From Actinomycetota bacterium (lineage in GTDB: Bacteria > Actinomycetota > Actinomycetes > Actinomycetales > Microbacteriaceae): a DNA stretch of 64,000 nucleotides. The notes beneath the pieces are model-generated. The model was given only the letters and a program-made list of their open reading frames with translations. It had not been told where the DNA came from and did not search any database. The position numbers were made by a program, and so were the translations under genes. This document shows positions 51,764 through 61,566 of the stretch, one piece after another (position 1 is the stretch's first letter; each line of letters starts with the position of its first letter). Where the stretch lies: NCBI GenBank assembly GCA_030838475.1, contig JAUZFP010000123.1, positions 1 through 64,000 on the forward strand. Reading direction: 5' to 3'.

Positions 51764-53530
51764 CTACGTTGTCGGTACGCTCACCGTCTTGCAGCCGAGC
51801 AATATCGAGTTGCTGCCGTAGACGCACACGTTGTGCACGCCGTGCGACGCGGCCACCGTGCCGGAGAAGCCGTGGTTGGCGCCTTCACCCGGGTACAGTG
51901 CGTTGATCCAACCGAGCGGCTGGTTTGCATACATTGGTCCACCCGCACCATCGACGTTCACCCAGATATAGGTGGAATTGGGGGTGGTGAGATCGAGTGA
52001 CCATCCGGATATCTGGACCCCGCCGACGACGCCAACCGCACTGTCGAAACTCCCGGCGGCAGCGTTGGGAACCGTGACCGTCTTGCAACTCAGCAAAATC
52101 GAGTTGCTTCCGTACACGCACACCGAGTGGGTGCCAGGGGCCGCGGCTACCACGCCGGCAAAGCCATGGTTGGGGCCTTCGCCCGGATAGAGCGTGTTGA
52201 TCCAGCTGAGTGGTTGATTGGCGTACATGGCTCCGCCGGAGCCGTCTACGTTCACCCAGACGTAGCCGGAGTTGGGCGTGGCCTGATCGAGAGACCAGCC
52301 CGAGATTTGCACACCTCCGAGAACACCCGTGGCAGTGTCAAAGCTGCCAACCGCCGTGTTGGGGACGGTGACACTGGTGCAGCCGAGACTAAGGTTCTGG
52401 GTCCCATACACGCACACGGTATGAACGCCGGCTGTTGCCGCGAAGTGTGCGGAGAAACCGTGCAGCGCGCCGAGCGTTGGATACGCCGCGAGGGCCTCCG
52501 AACTTGTCTGGTTCGCGAACGTGGGGCCGCCACTGCCGTCGACATTGATCCAGACATAGGTGGTGGCCGTTGAGGTCTGATCGAGAGACCATCCCGATAG
52601 GTTGATTCCCCCGAAAACGCCCCCCACCGAGTCGACCTTGCCGGCACCGGTCGGCGGCACATTGACGGTCTTGCAGCCTAGGAGCACGGATGCCGTGCCG
52701 TAGACGCACACGATGTGGTTTCCCGGCGTTGCGCTCATGAAGTTCGAGAACCCGTGGGCGGCACCCAAAGTTGGGAAAGCGGTCGCCGCTTCCGTGCTGC
52801 TCAGATTCGCATAGGCCGCGCCGCCCGCGCCGTCAACATTGATCCACACGTACGTCGATGCGAGCGTTGTCTGATCGAGTGACCAACCGGTGACATTCAG
52901 TCCCCCAAATACTCCGGTCACGGAGTCGATGGTGCCGGCCGCCGCAGTCGGCACGCTGACCGACTTGCAACCGAGCAGCACCGAAGCCGTCCCATATACA
53001 CACACCGTGTGATTTCCCGGTGACGCGGAGATGTGCGCGGAATAGCCGTGAAGGGACCCAAGGCTCGGATACTTCGCGAGCGCTGCAGAACTCGTGAGGT
53101 TCGCCGCAGCGGCTCCGCCGGCACCGTCCACGTTGATCCACACGTATGTCGATGCAGAGCTTGATTGGTCGAGTGACCATCCAGTCACGGTCAGGCCACC
53201 CTGAACCCCGGTGACCGTATCAATCGCGCCCGCCGCGTTCTGAGTCGCGGGAACGACCACGGATTTGCAGCCGAGCGGCACCGAATTGGTGCCGAAGACG
53301 CACACCTGGTGCGCGCCCGGCGACACGGGAATCAGCTCATCGAAGGCGTGATTTGGCCCGCTGTTGGGGTAGAGCCCCTGGACCCACGGGATCGGTCCGT
53401 CCGCGAGGTATGGTCCGCCCGATCCGTCGACGTTCACCCAGATGTAGGACGAAGTCGTTGAGTTGGGGTCGACCGACCAGCCACTGATCTCGATCCCGCC
53501 CGCAATCCCGTAGGCGGCATCGAAGCTGCC
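51764..53530 (-). repeat. Six in-frame ~294-base repeats in the secreted-protein gene
   Basis: The coding sequence for the six ~98-residue units repeats at about 294 bases, in the order subtype A, B, B, B, A, A from the N-terminus. Within subtypes the DNA is also clearly similar, for example the recurring string encoding YVWINVDGAGG. Such a tract can vary in copy number by recombination. Unit limits are approximate. Confidence 0.75.
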
Positions 53531-54355
53531 GTTTGACGGATTGGTGCCCGTGGGCGAGCCAAACCAGTTGGAGTAGTAGACCCAGAAATTACGGTTGCCG
53601 TACGACGAACACGAATCGCCCTGGCCGTTCAGATTTGCCAGGGCCGCAGCGTTCGGCACGTAGGGCGTGTAGTAGTAGAGGTCGGCGGTGGCCTGGTTCT
53701 GGATTGTGACGGACAGCGTGCCGCACGATGCCACTGGGTTCTTGGCGATGTTGGAGGCCTTGCCCACCGGGAAGTATTTGAAGTTGGGCGAAACCTCGTA
53801 CCGGTCGAACTGCCATGCCGCGTGGTACACCTGATTGAAGAAGCCGTAGTAGTTGGCGTCGCACGCCGCACTGTCGGGGCAGGCGTATCCTGTTGCGCTC
53901 CGGTAGGCACCTGGTGAGGGCGCGGTGCTCGTCACCAGCCCCTGTTCCTTCTGAAGGAGCACGATCAGTACCTGGGGGTTGATGCCACACGCCGTGGCAA
54001 CCTTGCTCAGAATCGCCGCAGCCGATTCGCCCGCCGCTCCGTAGTAGGTGGAACAGAGACTGTCTCCGGTGATCGTGTACGTGTCTTGCGTGTAGTTCTT
54101 GAGGCAGACAGCGCCGGGCGCACACGTCGGCACGCGGGCGGAGAGAAATGCCTGCACCTGTGGCTGCGTCATCGCGGCCGAGTTGTGAAAGTTCGCGTTG
54201 CTGATGATGTTGGCGGGATTGAAGTCCGAGCCGGAGAGCGCCTGCGCCGGCGCGACGATTCCCACGATAGAGAGCGCAATCGCTGAGAAGGCGATCGCGA
54301 TTGCTGCGACAATCCTGCGCGCTGATGAAACTTTCGTCGCGGACTTCATTCGCAT
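51764..54355 (-). CDS. Secreted protein: lysozyme-like N-terminal domain plus six ~98-residue repeats
   Basis: This 863-residue protein has a signal peptide (basic MRMKSATKVSSARR, hydrophobic core to ~36, cut after AQA at ~39). An N-terminal domain (~45-270) follows, with CGINPQVLIVLLQKEQGLVT (~120-140), a lysozyme/transglycosylase-like helix with a glutamate, and NYYGFFNQVYHAAWQFDRY. Six tandem units of ~98 residues then run to the end, each with GG...SGWS.D, Y[VI]W[IV]NVDG.GG and VC[VI][FY]G...LGCKSV (a likely disulfide). Units 1, 5 and 6 form one subtype, 2-4 another. GAGGG lies 6 bases before the ATG. The repeats may bind the wall glycan; a lytic role for the N-domain is inference. Confidence 0.8.
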   Translation of the reverse strand: MRMKSATKVSSARRIVAAIAIAFSAIALSIVGIVAPAQALSGSDFNPANIISNANFHNSAAMTQPQVQAFLSARVPTCAPGAVCLKNYTQDTYTITGDSLCSTYYGAAGESAAAILSKVATACGINPQVLIVLLQKEQGLVTSTAPSPGAYRSATGYACPDSAACDANYYGFFNQVYHAAWQFDRYEVSPNFKYFPVGKASNIAKNPVASCGTLSVTIQNQATADLYYYTPYVPNAAALANLNGQGDSCSSYGNRNFWVYYSNWFGSPTGTNPSNGSFDAAYGIAGGIEISGWSVDPNSTTSSYIWVNVDGSGGPYLADGPIPWVQGLYPNSGPNHAFDELIPVSPGAHQVCVFGTNSVPLGCKSVVVPATQNAAGAIDTVTGVQGGLTVTGWSLDQSSSASTYVWINVDGAGGAAAANLTSSAALAKYPSLGSLHGYSAHISASPGNHTVCVYGTASVLLGCKSVSVPTAAAGTIDSVTGVFGGLNVTGWSLDQTTLASTYVWINVDGAGGAAYANLSSTEAATAFPTLGAAHGFSNFMSATPGNHIVCVYGTASVLLGCKTVNVPPTGAGKVDSVGGVFGGINLSGWSLDQTSTATTYVWINVDGSGGPTFANQTSSEALAAYPTLGALHGFSAHFAATAGVHTVCVYGTQNLSLGCTSVTVPNTAVGSFDTATGVLGGVQISGWSLDQATPNSGYVWVNVDGSGGAMYANQPLSWINTLYPGEGPNHGFAGVVAAAPGTHSVCVYGSNSILLSCKTVTVPNAAAGSFDSAVGVVGGVQISGWSLDLTTPNSTYIWVNVDGAGGPMYANQPLGWINALYPGEGANHGFSGTVAASHGVHNVCVYGSNSILLGCKTVSVPTT

Positions 54356-54555
54356 CTCTTACCCTCGGCATTCACCGGCTCAAAGAAGCGAACGACAGCG
54401 ATCAAACACGAAGGCCTTGCGGTCAATGACCTGCTTCGCATCGCGGTAGCCCCGGCAATCTCCCGATGAGTCGTGTGTTCAGACTACAGACTCTGACGGC
54501 AGGTCCCCGTAATTCGGCTACTCGCGAGTCGCCCCGGTCGACCCCGCGTCGGTGG

Positions 54556-56493
54556 CTATTTCCGCGTGGATATCGGAATTGCCGAGAATGTGACGGACCC
54601 CGAAACTGTGACTCCGAGGGAAGTGATCTTCGTGTCGCCTCCGAATTGGGATCCCCACCCGACGGCCGCAGGAAGCGTCAGGATGAGCGGGCCCGATGCG
54701 TGCGCCCGGGGGAGGCGATACGTTCCCTGGTTCGTAGTGACGAGTACCGGAGACGGCGGTTTGAACACAGCGGTAGCTGCAAGGTCAAATGCACTCTCAC
54801 TGAGCGAGAAGTTCGCAACCACGACGTAATCCTGGGAGGGCGCGGGTGGCACTTCTATTGCCTGACCCGCAGCAAACTTTCGCACGCCGAGGGAAATTGT
54901 CTTGCCCGAGCACCGGTCTGACACCCTGTGGAGCGCCAGCCAGTTCTTTGACGTCACGGTTGGAGCGAAATCGCAGATCAGCGCCTTCATGTACTGCGGA
55001 GATTCCCACATCGGATTCCGGTAGTCGATCGCCGTCAAGGGCGCCCTGAGAACTGCCGATGGACCCGCGGCTGACGTGAGTTTTCGAGCGTTGATCTGGT
55101 CCAGCGCGACGGTGTACGCACTGTATTCCTGCACGACCGGAGCGGGGTCCCAGTTGAGGCCGTAGGCCCACGCGACGTTCGCATCCTGGGGGTCAATATG
55201 GACGGTGTCACTACCGACCGCGGCAAGCACGCTTTTGGGCACGGCGTAGTGGGCGGTGGCTTTTGCGCGGGCGGATGCCAGTTGCGCGTCACGATAGTCG
55301 CTCGACAATAGTGCAGAGATCGAGGAACTCGAGTGCGCGAACAGCGTGCCCGGGTCGAGCAGCCCGAAATAGTTGCTCCCAAAGGCCGTGATAACTGACA
55401 CCCCGGAAAGCAGGATGCTCGCTATCGACAGGATCAGGTGTCGCGTGACGCCCAGCGCGAGACATGCGACGAGCAGGAGCATGAAGGACTGGCTCGGATG
55501 CCCTTCGTCGTGACGCGTGAAGCCGAGTCGAAGCGCCACCACGGCGACCCAGGCAATAGTGATGAAGAGAACCGCGCGTGAACCTCGAGGGCTCCTGCTG
55601 GTCTGGAGAATCAGGAGGACGAGCAGTGCGGCGAAGGCCAGATACTGCGGCACCAGTGCCGTCGAGTCGTTCGACATCGCTTCCGAGTATCCGCCGGTGA
55701 GTTGCAGCGACGCGCCGAACCATGCCGCGAAATTGAGCAGCGACTGGCCAGCGGCCAGCCAGAAGACCACGACGGCGACCGCCGCAGCAACGACACCCAT
55801 GACAACGCTGACTGTTCTGCGCGCGATCGAAGCATCAGCGCCGAGGCTCGCGATCAGAACGACGGTGGCTATCGCCAGGATTCCGTCCGAGATCTTCACG
55901 AGGAGCGCCAATCCCGATGCGACGCCGAGCGCAACAACCATTGCCCTATGCCAGCGAGCCGGTAGGGCGCCGACTTGCAATCCGAGCGCGCACATGACGG
56001 CGAGGACGAGGACCATTCCGGAAAACCCCGTCGCGGTGGCGACCGCTGGCGCCGCGACGAGCGCCACGACGATGGCGGAGGCATACGGTCCTAACCAACG
56101 GCGAAGTAGCCGCCAGCCAAGGACGACGAAAGCAACACCGGTGATGACCGTCGCCACAACCGCTGGGAGGAATAGTCGGAGCGAGAGAATGCTCGTCGTG
56201 TCCAGATTTGCCCAGGGCCCGTAAGTGAAATCAATGTCGCGACCGAATTGCTTGCCAGTCAGGATGGCCCAATTCAGGCCATTGCTCCAGCTCCCGTCGA
56301 GCGTAGTGGTGGGCGCGTGGACCGGGGTAGTGCATGTGATCCAGATGGCCAGCGCCAGTAGCGCCACGATGCCCGCCGGCTGAGCGGCCAGTGTGCGCCT
56401 GAAGGCGACAAGCCAGCGAGATCCGCGCCGGGAGGCGTCCGGATCGTTTGCATCGCTCACGGGGGACTCGTCTATTCCGACTGGACTGGTCAA
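54556..56493 (-). CDS. Large polytopic membrane protein with extracytoplasmic C-terminal domain, GT-C-like 1
   Basis: This 645-residue protein has about eleven helices in residues ~38-385 and a soluble C-terminal part (~400-645) with three cysteines. The first loop reads TLDGSWSNGLNWAILTGKQF and then GRDIDFTYGPW. An acidic residue pair in the first loop is expected of GT-C enzymes, but no established family was recognised. The start is a TTG at 56493, placed directly after the stop of the upstream gene, with GGAAGG (minus strand, 56501-56506) 7 bases before it. Probable role: transfer of a lipid-linked sugar or chain outside the cell. Confidence 0.68.
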   Translation of the reverse strand: MTSPVGIDESPVSDANDPDASRRGSRWLVAFRRTLAAQPAGIVALLALAIWITCTTPVHAPTTTLDGSWSNGLNWAILTGKQFGRDIDFTYGPWANLDTTSILSLRLFLPAVVATVITGVAFVVLGWRLLRRWLGPYASAIVVALVAAPAVATATGFSGMVLVLAVMCALGLQVGALPARWHRAMVVALGVASGLALLVKISDGILAIATVVLIASLGADASIARRTVSVVMGVVAAAVAVVVFWLAAGQSLLNFAAWFGASLQLTGGYSEAMSNDSTALVPQYLAFAALLVLLILQTSRSPRGSRAVLFITIAWVAVVALRLGFTRHDEGHPSQSFMLLLVACLALGVTRHLILSIASILLSGVSVITAFGSNYFGLLDPGTLFAHSSSSISALLSSDYRDAQLASARAKATAHYAVPKSVLAAVGSDTVHIDPQDANVAWAYGLNWDPAPVVQEYSAYTVALDQINARKLTSAAGPSAVLRAPLTAIDYRNPMWESPQYMKALICDFAPTVTSKNWLALHRVSDRCSGKTISLGVRKFAAGQAIEVPPAPSQDYVVVANFSLSESAFDLAATAVFKPPSPVLVTTNQGTYRLPRAHASGPLILTLPAAVGWGSQFGGDTKITSLGVTVSGSVTFSAIPISTRK

Positions 56494-57873
56494 CTACTTG
56501 CCTTCCAATTGGCCACACGAGACGGTTACTTTCCAGCCGGAGGGGGCTGCCGCGAGGTCTACTTCATGAGATTGTGACAGGTTCGCGCACACGTGACGGG
56601 CGTGAGTTATCTCGGACGTCCAGGTCTGGGGTGCGTTCCGCGCCGTCGCGGTGAAATCCGGAATCGCAATCGCGGCGAGCAGGGCAACGAATGCGACAAG
56701 CGGGATGTAGGGCAGGATTCGCCCGTTTCGTCGCTGCCGCCACGTTTCAATCGCAGCACAGTACATCAGGATAAGCAGCGAAATTGGCACCACAGAGTAG
56801 CGACTGCTTCCCCACCCGTCGTTAACATTGGGGTCATACTGCGGCAGCCATCGAATCCACGCGGCAACGGAGAAGAACACCACCGCGCCCAGAAATGAGA
56901 TTGCGGCAAGACCACCCAGTTGGCCGCCACGCGAAACAGCCCATACGAGCGCGACAATTGCCACCACCGTCGCTCCAATAAGAGTGATCAGGCCGAAACG
57001 TTGATAGAACGTGATGGTGTGTGACTCACCGGCGAGCGTCGCCAGGAACACCCGAAAGCCCATTGCTCGAAGGAATGGCGCGAGGACTGGCCGACCGTCG
57101 GCGATCGCCAGGTGAGTTGTTGAGGTTACTGCGAGCTGCACCACCAGGCTGCCCACATAGACCAGTGGAATCCACAACTGCCGCCGATTTTCCAACGCGA
57201 GGAACCGCAGCAGAATCAGGGGCAGCGCGAGCGCGGCGAGCGTATCACTCATGACGGCGAGGCTCACGGTCACCCCGCTAAGCGCAATCATGGTGGCACT
57301 GTGCTGCCGGGTCACCACAATCGCGAACAGCGCGAGCATGAGGTACCAGTGCGAATTCGCGATACTGCCGTTCACTTCAATGCCCGCGATCGGGAGAGTA
57401 ACGATTCCCAGCCAGATCGCCAGTCGAGGGAGGAGAGCTGGCATGCGAGGGCGAAGAAGCAGGACGATGAGCGCCGCGACAAACGCGGCGATCGCGCACG
57501 CAACCAACGCCAGAGCTTGCGGCAAATAGGTTAACGGAACAACGTGCACCACCGCGAGAGCTGCCAGTCGAGGGAAGGCCTGCATATACCCGGCATACGG
57601 TACAAAGAAGGAACCGAACGGATGGTTTTGCAACGCGCCCGTCGTGAAGATCGACGCATCCTCGGCCCACAGCACATTCCTCGCCGGTCCCGGGATTCGG
57701 AAGAACATGACAAGGGTTCCCGCACCGAGGAGTGCAACGAATCCGGGATAGACGCGCCACCATCGTGTCGGCTGCTCATCCGGTCCGTAGAGCCAATCGG
57801 CGATCGCAACGAGCCGGCGGCGCCACCGTGCTCTCGGCACACCGCGGGCCGACGAGGCCAGGTTGTCTGCCAT
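56494..57873 (-). CDS. Large polytopic membrane protein, GT-C-like 2
   Basis: This protein of about 459 residues has around eleven helices, a first-loop acidic motif NVLWAEDASIFTTGALQNHP (residues ~67-86) and a C-terminal extracytoplasmic tail with two cysteines (ARHVCANLSQSHEVDL, VTVSCGQLEGK). The acid pair in AEDASIF and the arrangement of loops suit a GT-C fold using polyprenyl-phosphate sugars. ATG 57873 is chosen; the frame to 58032 adds residues that look non-coding. Its stop abuts the TTG start of the next gene, so the two are coupled. Confidence 0.68.
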   Translation of the reverse strand: MADNLASSARGVPRARWRRRLVAIADWLYGPDEQPTRWWRVYPGFVALLGAGTLVMFFRIPGPARNVLWAEDASIFTTGALQNHPFGSFFVPYAGYMQAFPRLAALAVVHVVPLTYLPQALALVACAIAAFVAALIVLLLRPRMPALLPRLAIWLGIVTLPIAGIEVNGSIANSHWYLMLALFAIVVTRQHSATMIALSGVTVSLAVMSDTLAALALPLILLRFLALENRRQLWIPLVYVGSLVVQLAVTSTTHLAIADGRPVLAPFLRAMGFRVFLATLAGESHTITFYQRFGLITLIGATVVAIVALVWAVSRGGQLGGLAAISFLGAVVFFSVAAWIRWLPQYDPNVNDGWGSSRYSVVPISLLILMYCAAIETWRQRRNGRILPYIPLVAFVALLAAIAIPDFTATARNAPQTWTSEITHARHVCANLSQSHEVDLAAAPSGWKVTVSCGQLEGK

Positions 57874-57929
57874 GTTAATTCCTAACGATGCCGACACCGA
57901 GATGCCACAAGGATTGACGAATACCTGAC

Positions 57930-57967
57930 CGGGTGGACCCCACCGCGCTACGGCGGTGTCCCACCCG
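57930..57967. terminator. Hairpin between divergent genes
   Basis: CGGGTGG (57930-57936) pairs with CCCACCCG (57960-57967), and inside it CACCGC pairs with GGCGGTG around GCTA. It lies in the 217-base gap between the divergent membrane-protein gene and the glycosyltransferase gene, so it is in a leader region and not downstream of a gene. It may be a regulatory stem or a stray inverted repeat. Confidence 0.45.
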
Positions 57968-58090
57968 TCAATTGTAGGGGGCAGGAAGTGTCCTCTTCCT
58001 CGAAGGGACGGCGAGACGAACCGATTGCGCACGCCTTGCTAGACTCCGCATGATTCACCCTCTGCCGAGAAAGGCTGGCTCGTTGGCCAG

Positions 58091-59104
58091 GTGACCGTGA
58101 CAATATCTGTGGCGCTTTGCACCCGAAACGGTGCGAGTCATCTCGAGCAGCAGCTGGCGAGTATTTTCGCTCAGACGCTGCTACCTGATGAAATTGTGGT
58201 GTCTGACGACGCCTCGTCCGATGAGACCGTTCCCATCGTCCGTGCGGCATTCGACGGAGCCGCCGGAAGAAGGCGCCCGCGCCTCCTTCTGATCCAAAAT
58301 CCTGAGCCGCTCGGCGTAACCGCGAATTTCGAACAGGCGCTTCGCAGCTGTAGCTCCGAGCTCATTGCCCTGTGTGACCAGGATGACGCGTGGCACGAGA
58401 ATCGACTATCCGCTGCGGTCGAGGTCCTTGACGCGCGGCCCGAGATCGATCTGCTGTACTCGGATGCTCGACTCGTGGATGCGAATGGAGAGCCGCTGGG
58501 CTATTCGCTCTTTGAGGCGCTCGACGTCAGCCCCGCCGAGCGTGAAGCTGTCAGCTCCGGCAGCGGTCTCGGTGCCCTGCTGAGGAGGAATCTCGTCACA
58601 GGGGCGACGACTATCGTGCGCCGCGAACTCGTGCAACGCGCCGTGCCGTTCCCGGCACCATGGGTGCACGATGAATGGCTCGCCGTAGTCGCCGCGACGT
58701 CGGGCGGATTGACTTTCCTTGCGGAGCAACTCATAGATTATCGACAGCACGGGACCAACGAGATCGGTGTCAGGAAGCTGAACTTCATGGGTCGGGTGAA
58801 TCGGGTCCTTGAGCCCCGCGACGGACGCAACGCCTACCTTCTGGAAAGGTCGCGGGTACTGCTTGCTCGACTAGAGCAAATGGGTGGCGAGGTCTCGACA
58901 AAGGATTTGGAACTGGTTCGTGGCAAGGTCGAGCACCTGCGATTCCGTTCGACGCTGCAATCGCGCCGAGTGAAGCGCTGGCGACCGGTACTGCGTGAGG
59001 TCGCGACCGGACGATACGCCCTGTTCGGACGGGGCACCGGAGACATTCTCCGAGATCTGTTTCAGCCGGCGGGCGTCTCCGAGGGCAACGACGTGACCTC
59101 GTAG
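58091..59104 (+). CDS. Family 2 glycosyltransferase (rhamnosyltransferase-like)
   Basis: This 337-residue GT2 protein has VTISVALCTRNGASHLEQQL (residues 3-22), DEIVVSDDASSDETVPIV (~32-49), ELIALCDQDDAWHENRLSAA (~90-109, with the metal-binding D-Q-D-D) and PFPAPWVHDEWLAVVAATSG (~190-209). The C-Q/D-Q-D-D-x-W form is typical of RfbG/WbbN-type O-antigen and rhamnan transferases. The GTG start at 58091 is in a tight leader. The last 43 bases overlap the convergent membrane protein gene. Donor sugar is not determinable from sequence; rhamnose is likely given the island. Confidence 0.85.
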   Translation: MTVTISVALCTRNGASHLEQQLASIFAQTLLPDEIVVSDDASSDETVPIVRAAFDGAAGRRRPRLLLIQNPEPLGVTANFEQALRSCSSELIALCDQDDAWHENRLSAAVEVLDARPEIDLLYSDARLVDANGEPLGYSLFEALDVSPAEREAVSSGSGLGALLRRNLVTGATTIVRRELVQRAVPFPAPWVHDEWLAVVAATSGGLTFLAEQLIDYRQHGTNEIGVRKLNFMGRVNRVLEPRDGRNAYLLERSRVLLARLEQMGGEVSTKDLELVRGKVEHLRFRSTLQSRRVKRWRPVLREVATGRYALFGRGTGDILRDLFQPAGVSEGNDVTS

Positions 59105-61119
59105 ATCGAGAGTTCCGACCCTGGGATCGCGTACTTCGACTTCAGTACAAGACACGGTGAATGCAGCGCAAGGCTCGACAGCACATAACCGACGTGAGCT
59201 TGGGCGAAGTGGGAGCATCCATCGAATGTCGCCTGGATGACATCCTCCGCAGGATTTGAAACAACCGGCTCACCGCGTCCGCTTACCCACTCGACCGCGC
59301 CAAGTCGATTCCACATCGCGACATACCGCTCCGAAGGATCAACCTCCCGCCACATCGTCCGCGAGGGTGCACCCTGCGTCCCATTGAACGCGGTGACTCC
59401 GCTTTCCAGAAGGAGGGAGTTCTCGAGGAGGCCACCAACGCCGACCCAACTCTTCGGGTCGACGGTATTGATTCGCACGATTGCGCGCGACACCGCGGTG
59501 ACTCGAAGGTCCAAGATGCCAACGTAAACCGGATTCACCCCGGCTGAACTCCAAACGGAGATCACCAGGAAGATCGCGACGCCCAAAAGGACTCGTTTGC
59601 GGGCAACCAGGTAGATGGCGGCGCACGAGAGCACGACAAACGCTAACCAGAATGGCGATCCTTGCCAGAGGCGAGCCGCCCCCTGGACCGCGTCCACAGC
59701 TGCGGCGATGCCCACCTGAGAGAGGGCAAATATCCCAACCCCAAACCAGGCGACGCGGCGGGGCGCTGTCGCGTTGTCGTTGTCGAGATCCGCCACGATC
59801 GATCCAACGAGGGCAAAGGATGCCAGCCCGATACCTACTCGCATCCGGGTGCCGTTTGTGAGGTCGAGAAACATCAGGTGGGCGACCGCATCCCAGCCGG
59901 GAACGAAGATGAAGACGAGAGCGAGCACCAGAAACGCGAAGAGTCCGATGGTCAACCACGGGAGCGCGAGATGCCGTCGTCGACGACGCACCACAATCCA
60001 AATCCCGACAGGCAAGAGGAAGGCGCCCATGAGGAAGAACGTTGAAGCCTCGGATGAGTTTATGCCGAGGAATCCCGCCTCGTTTTGGAGCGACTCGGAA
60101 AAGGAAGAGCCGATCGTGCGGGCTACCGACAGGTAGTCCCGTGTGCCGGTGGGCGTCAGTCGATGACCGGGATAGACAGTACCGAGGAAGCTGGCGACGA
60201 CGACTGATTTCGTACGCAACCACAGCAGCACGACCGCGCCACCGACGACACCGGCGATCGCAATCGGGATGAGCCGAAGAGCTACCGATCGCCAGGCGAG
60301 TCCGCCACGCCGCCCGTTGATCAGCAGTGCGATTCCCGCAAATAGGACAACGTAAACGACCGGAACAATGAACGGGGCGTAGAGCCCGACGGCCATGGCA
60401 GCCGTTAGGTAGCCGGCAGCGATTGCCCAACCGATTCGCGCCCGCAGTGACGTCGACTTGAGCGCCCAGATGATCGCGGTGATCGTGACTGCACCCCACA
60501 CCACAGGCCACTGCGACGACGGCTCATACCACCACTGAAAGAACGGACTGAAGAAAAAGCCAACCGACAGCGTCGCAGCGACTATGGGGCGACGGGGAAG
60601 GAGCGAAACCATGAGGGCGAATGCGGCACCGATAAGTGCCAGCCCGGGAAGCCACCATTTGAAGGCATACGCCCGACCGGCGTCCAGAAAGAGGAATCCG
60701 AGATTCTGGGGCTCAAGGACTGTGACCAGTTCGTGACTGGGTAAGCCGAAGGGAATGTCGGCGTCGGCGCCCCCGGGGAACGCGTTGCTGACGGCCGGGA
60801 GTCCGCGCTGTATCTGCGAAATCGTCCACGGTACTCCAACGCTCCACTCGTCCGAACGAATTTGCTCGGGATGGCCTGCAAGGAGGCGTGGATCATTGCC
60901 CGTTGAGAATGCGCTGTACAACGCGCCCGACGAGGTTCCATTGACGCCGAAAGCAACCAGAACGATGCCGACGGTGGCGAGCAGGATCAGAAATGCAACA
61001 ATCGTCCGCACCGGAGGCAACCCATCCGGTCGGGGAGCGACGAATTTCCGATAGCACTCGACTCGCTCGCGCATGCCCTTGTTCGCTGGTGTGTGAATCG
61101 TTCCGCGCACTGGCTTCAC
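59062..61119 (-). CDS. Large polytopic membrane protein, GT-C-like 3
   Basis: This protein of about 685 residues has about thirteen helices from residue ~40 and an extracytoplasmic C-terminal domain (~530-685). The first loop has GNDPRLLAGHPEQIRSDEWS and a later loop FFFSPFFQWWYEPSSQWPVV. These are hallmarks of a group of actinobacterial wall-locus membrane proteins for which I cannot give a sure name. GTG 61119 with GGAG upstream is preferred; an ATG at 61074 or the maximal frame to 61164 are alternatives. It overlaps the GT2 gene by 43 bases at its 3' end. It may transfer sugars from polyprenyl phosphate outside the cell. Confidence 0.68.
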   Translation of the reverse strand: MKPVRGTIHTPANKGMRERVECYRKFVAPRPDGLPPVRTIVAFLILLATVGIVLVAFGVNGTSSGALYSAFSTGNDPRLLAGHPEQIRSDEWSVGVPWTISQIQRGLPAVSNAFPGGADADIPFGLPSHELVTVLEPQNLGFLFLDAGRAYAFKWWLPGLALIGAAFALMVSLLPRRPIVAATLSVGFFFSPFFQWWYEPSSQWPVVWGAVTITAIIWALKSTSLRARIGWAIAAGYLTAAMAVGLYAPFIVPVVYVVLFAGIALLINGRRGGLAWRSVALRLIPIAIAGVVGGAVVLLWLRTKSVVVASFLGTVYPGHRLTPTGTRDYLSVARTIGSSFSESLQNEAGFLGINSSEASTFFLMGAFLLPVGIWIVVRRRRRHLALPWLTIGLFAFLVLALVFIFVPGWDAVAHLMFLDLTNGTRMRVGIGLASFALVGSIVADLDNDNATAPRRVAWFGVGIFALSQVGIAAAVDAVQGAARLWQGSPFWLAFVVLSCAAIYLVARKRVLLGVAIFLVISVWSSAGVNPVYVGILDLRVTAVSRAIVRINTVDPKSWVGVGGLLENSLLLESGVTAFNGTQGAPSRTMWREVDPSERYVAMWNRLGAVEWVSGRGEPVVSNPAEDVIQATFDGCSHFAQAHVGYVLSSLALHSPCLVLKSKYAIPGSELSIYEVTSLPSETPAG

Positions 61120-61203
61120 AAGTCTCCGGTGGTCTCTTCGTCGGCTACTCGAAGAGCAGGCCAACTGATACTACCGACGGAAGGCAAGGTGAGACTGGCG
61201 AAG

Positions 61204-61566
61204 CTAGACCTTCGGTTTGTCCGGACGCGAACGACTGAGCTCCAGTTCGACGATCGCGAGACGTTCGGCGAGAGCGCGCGTCTTGCTCTCCAGCTGTGTG
61301 ACCTCGGCGCTGTGCTGCAGACTCACGAGGAACAGGATGGCGATGCTGACGAAGAACACGAGGTTGATCGGCACCTCGATGCCGAGGAGATGCGCTGCCC
61401 ACTCGAGCGTGGCGGGGAATACCCCGGCGACCAGCGCAAGGAGACCCGCGATGAACCACCACGCGGCGTGCCGCTCGCGCAGGCGTCGGCGACGCAGCAT
61501 CTCGACGACGACGGCGAGGATCAGTACGGCGGAAAGGATGCCGAATATGTAACTCACGACGCTCAC
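61204..61566 (-). CDS. DUF2304-family membrane protein
   Basis: This 120-residue protein has three helices (residues ~4-22, 36-58 and 66-84) and a coiled-coil-like C-terminus (EVTQLESKTRALAERLAIVE). The short R-x-R-R-L-R-E-R-H-A-A-W-W segment after helix 1 is the family mark. Its GTG start overlaps the stop of the GT2 gene upstream by GTGA (61563-61566). DUF2304 proteins regularly accompany GT2 enzymes of the DPM1 type and may act as their membrane anchor or partner; that role is inference. Confidence 0.82.
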   Translation of the reverse strand: MSVVSYIFGILSAVLILAVVVEMLRRRRLRERHAAWWFIAGLLALVAGVFPATLEWAAHLLGIEVPINLVFFVSIAILFLVSLQHSAEVTQLESKTRALAERLAIVELELSRSRPDKPKV

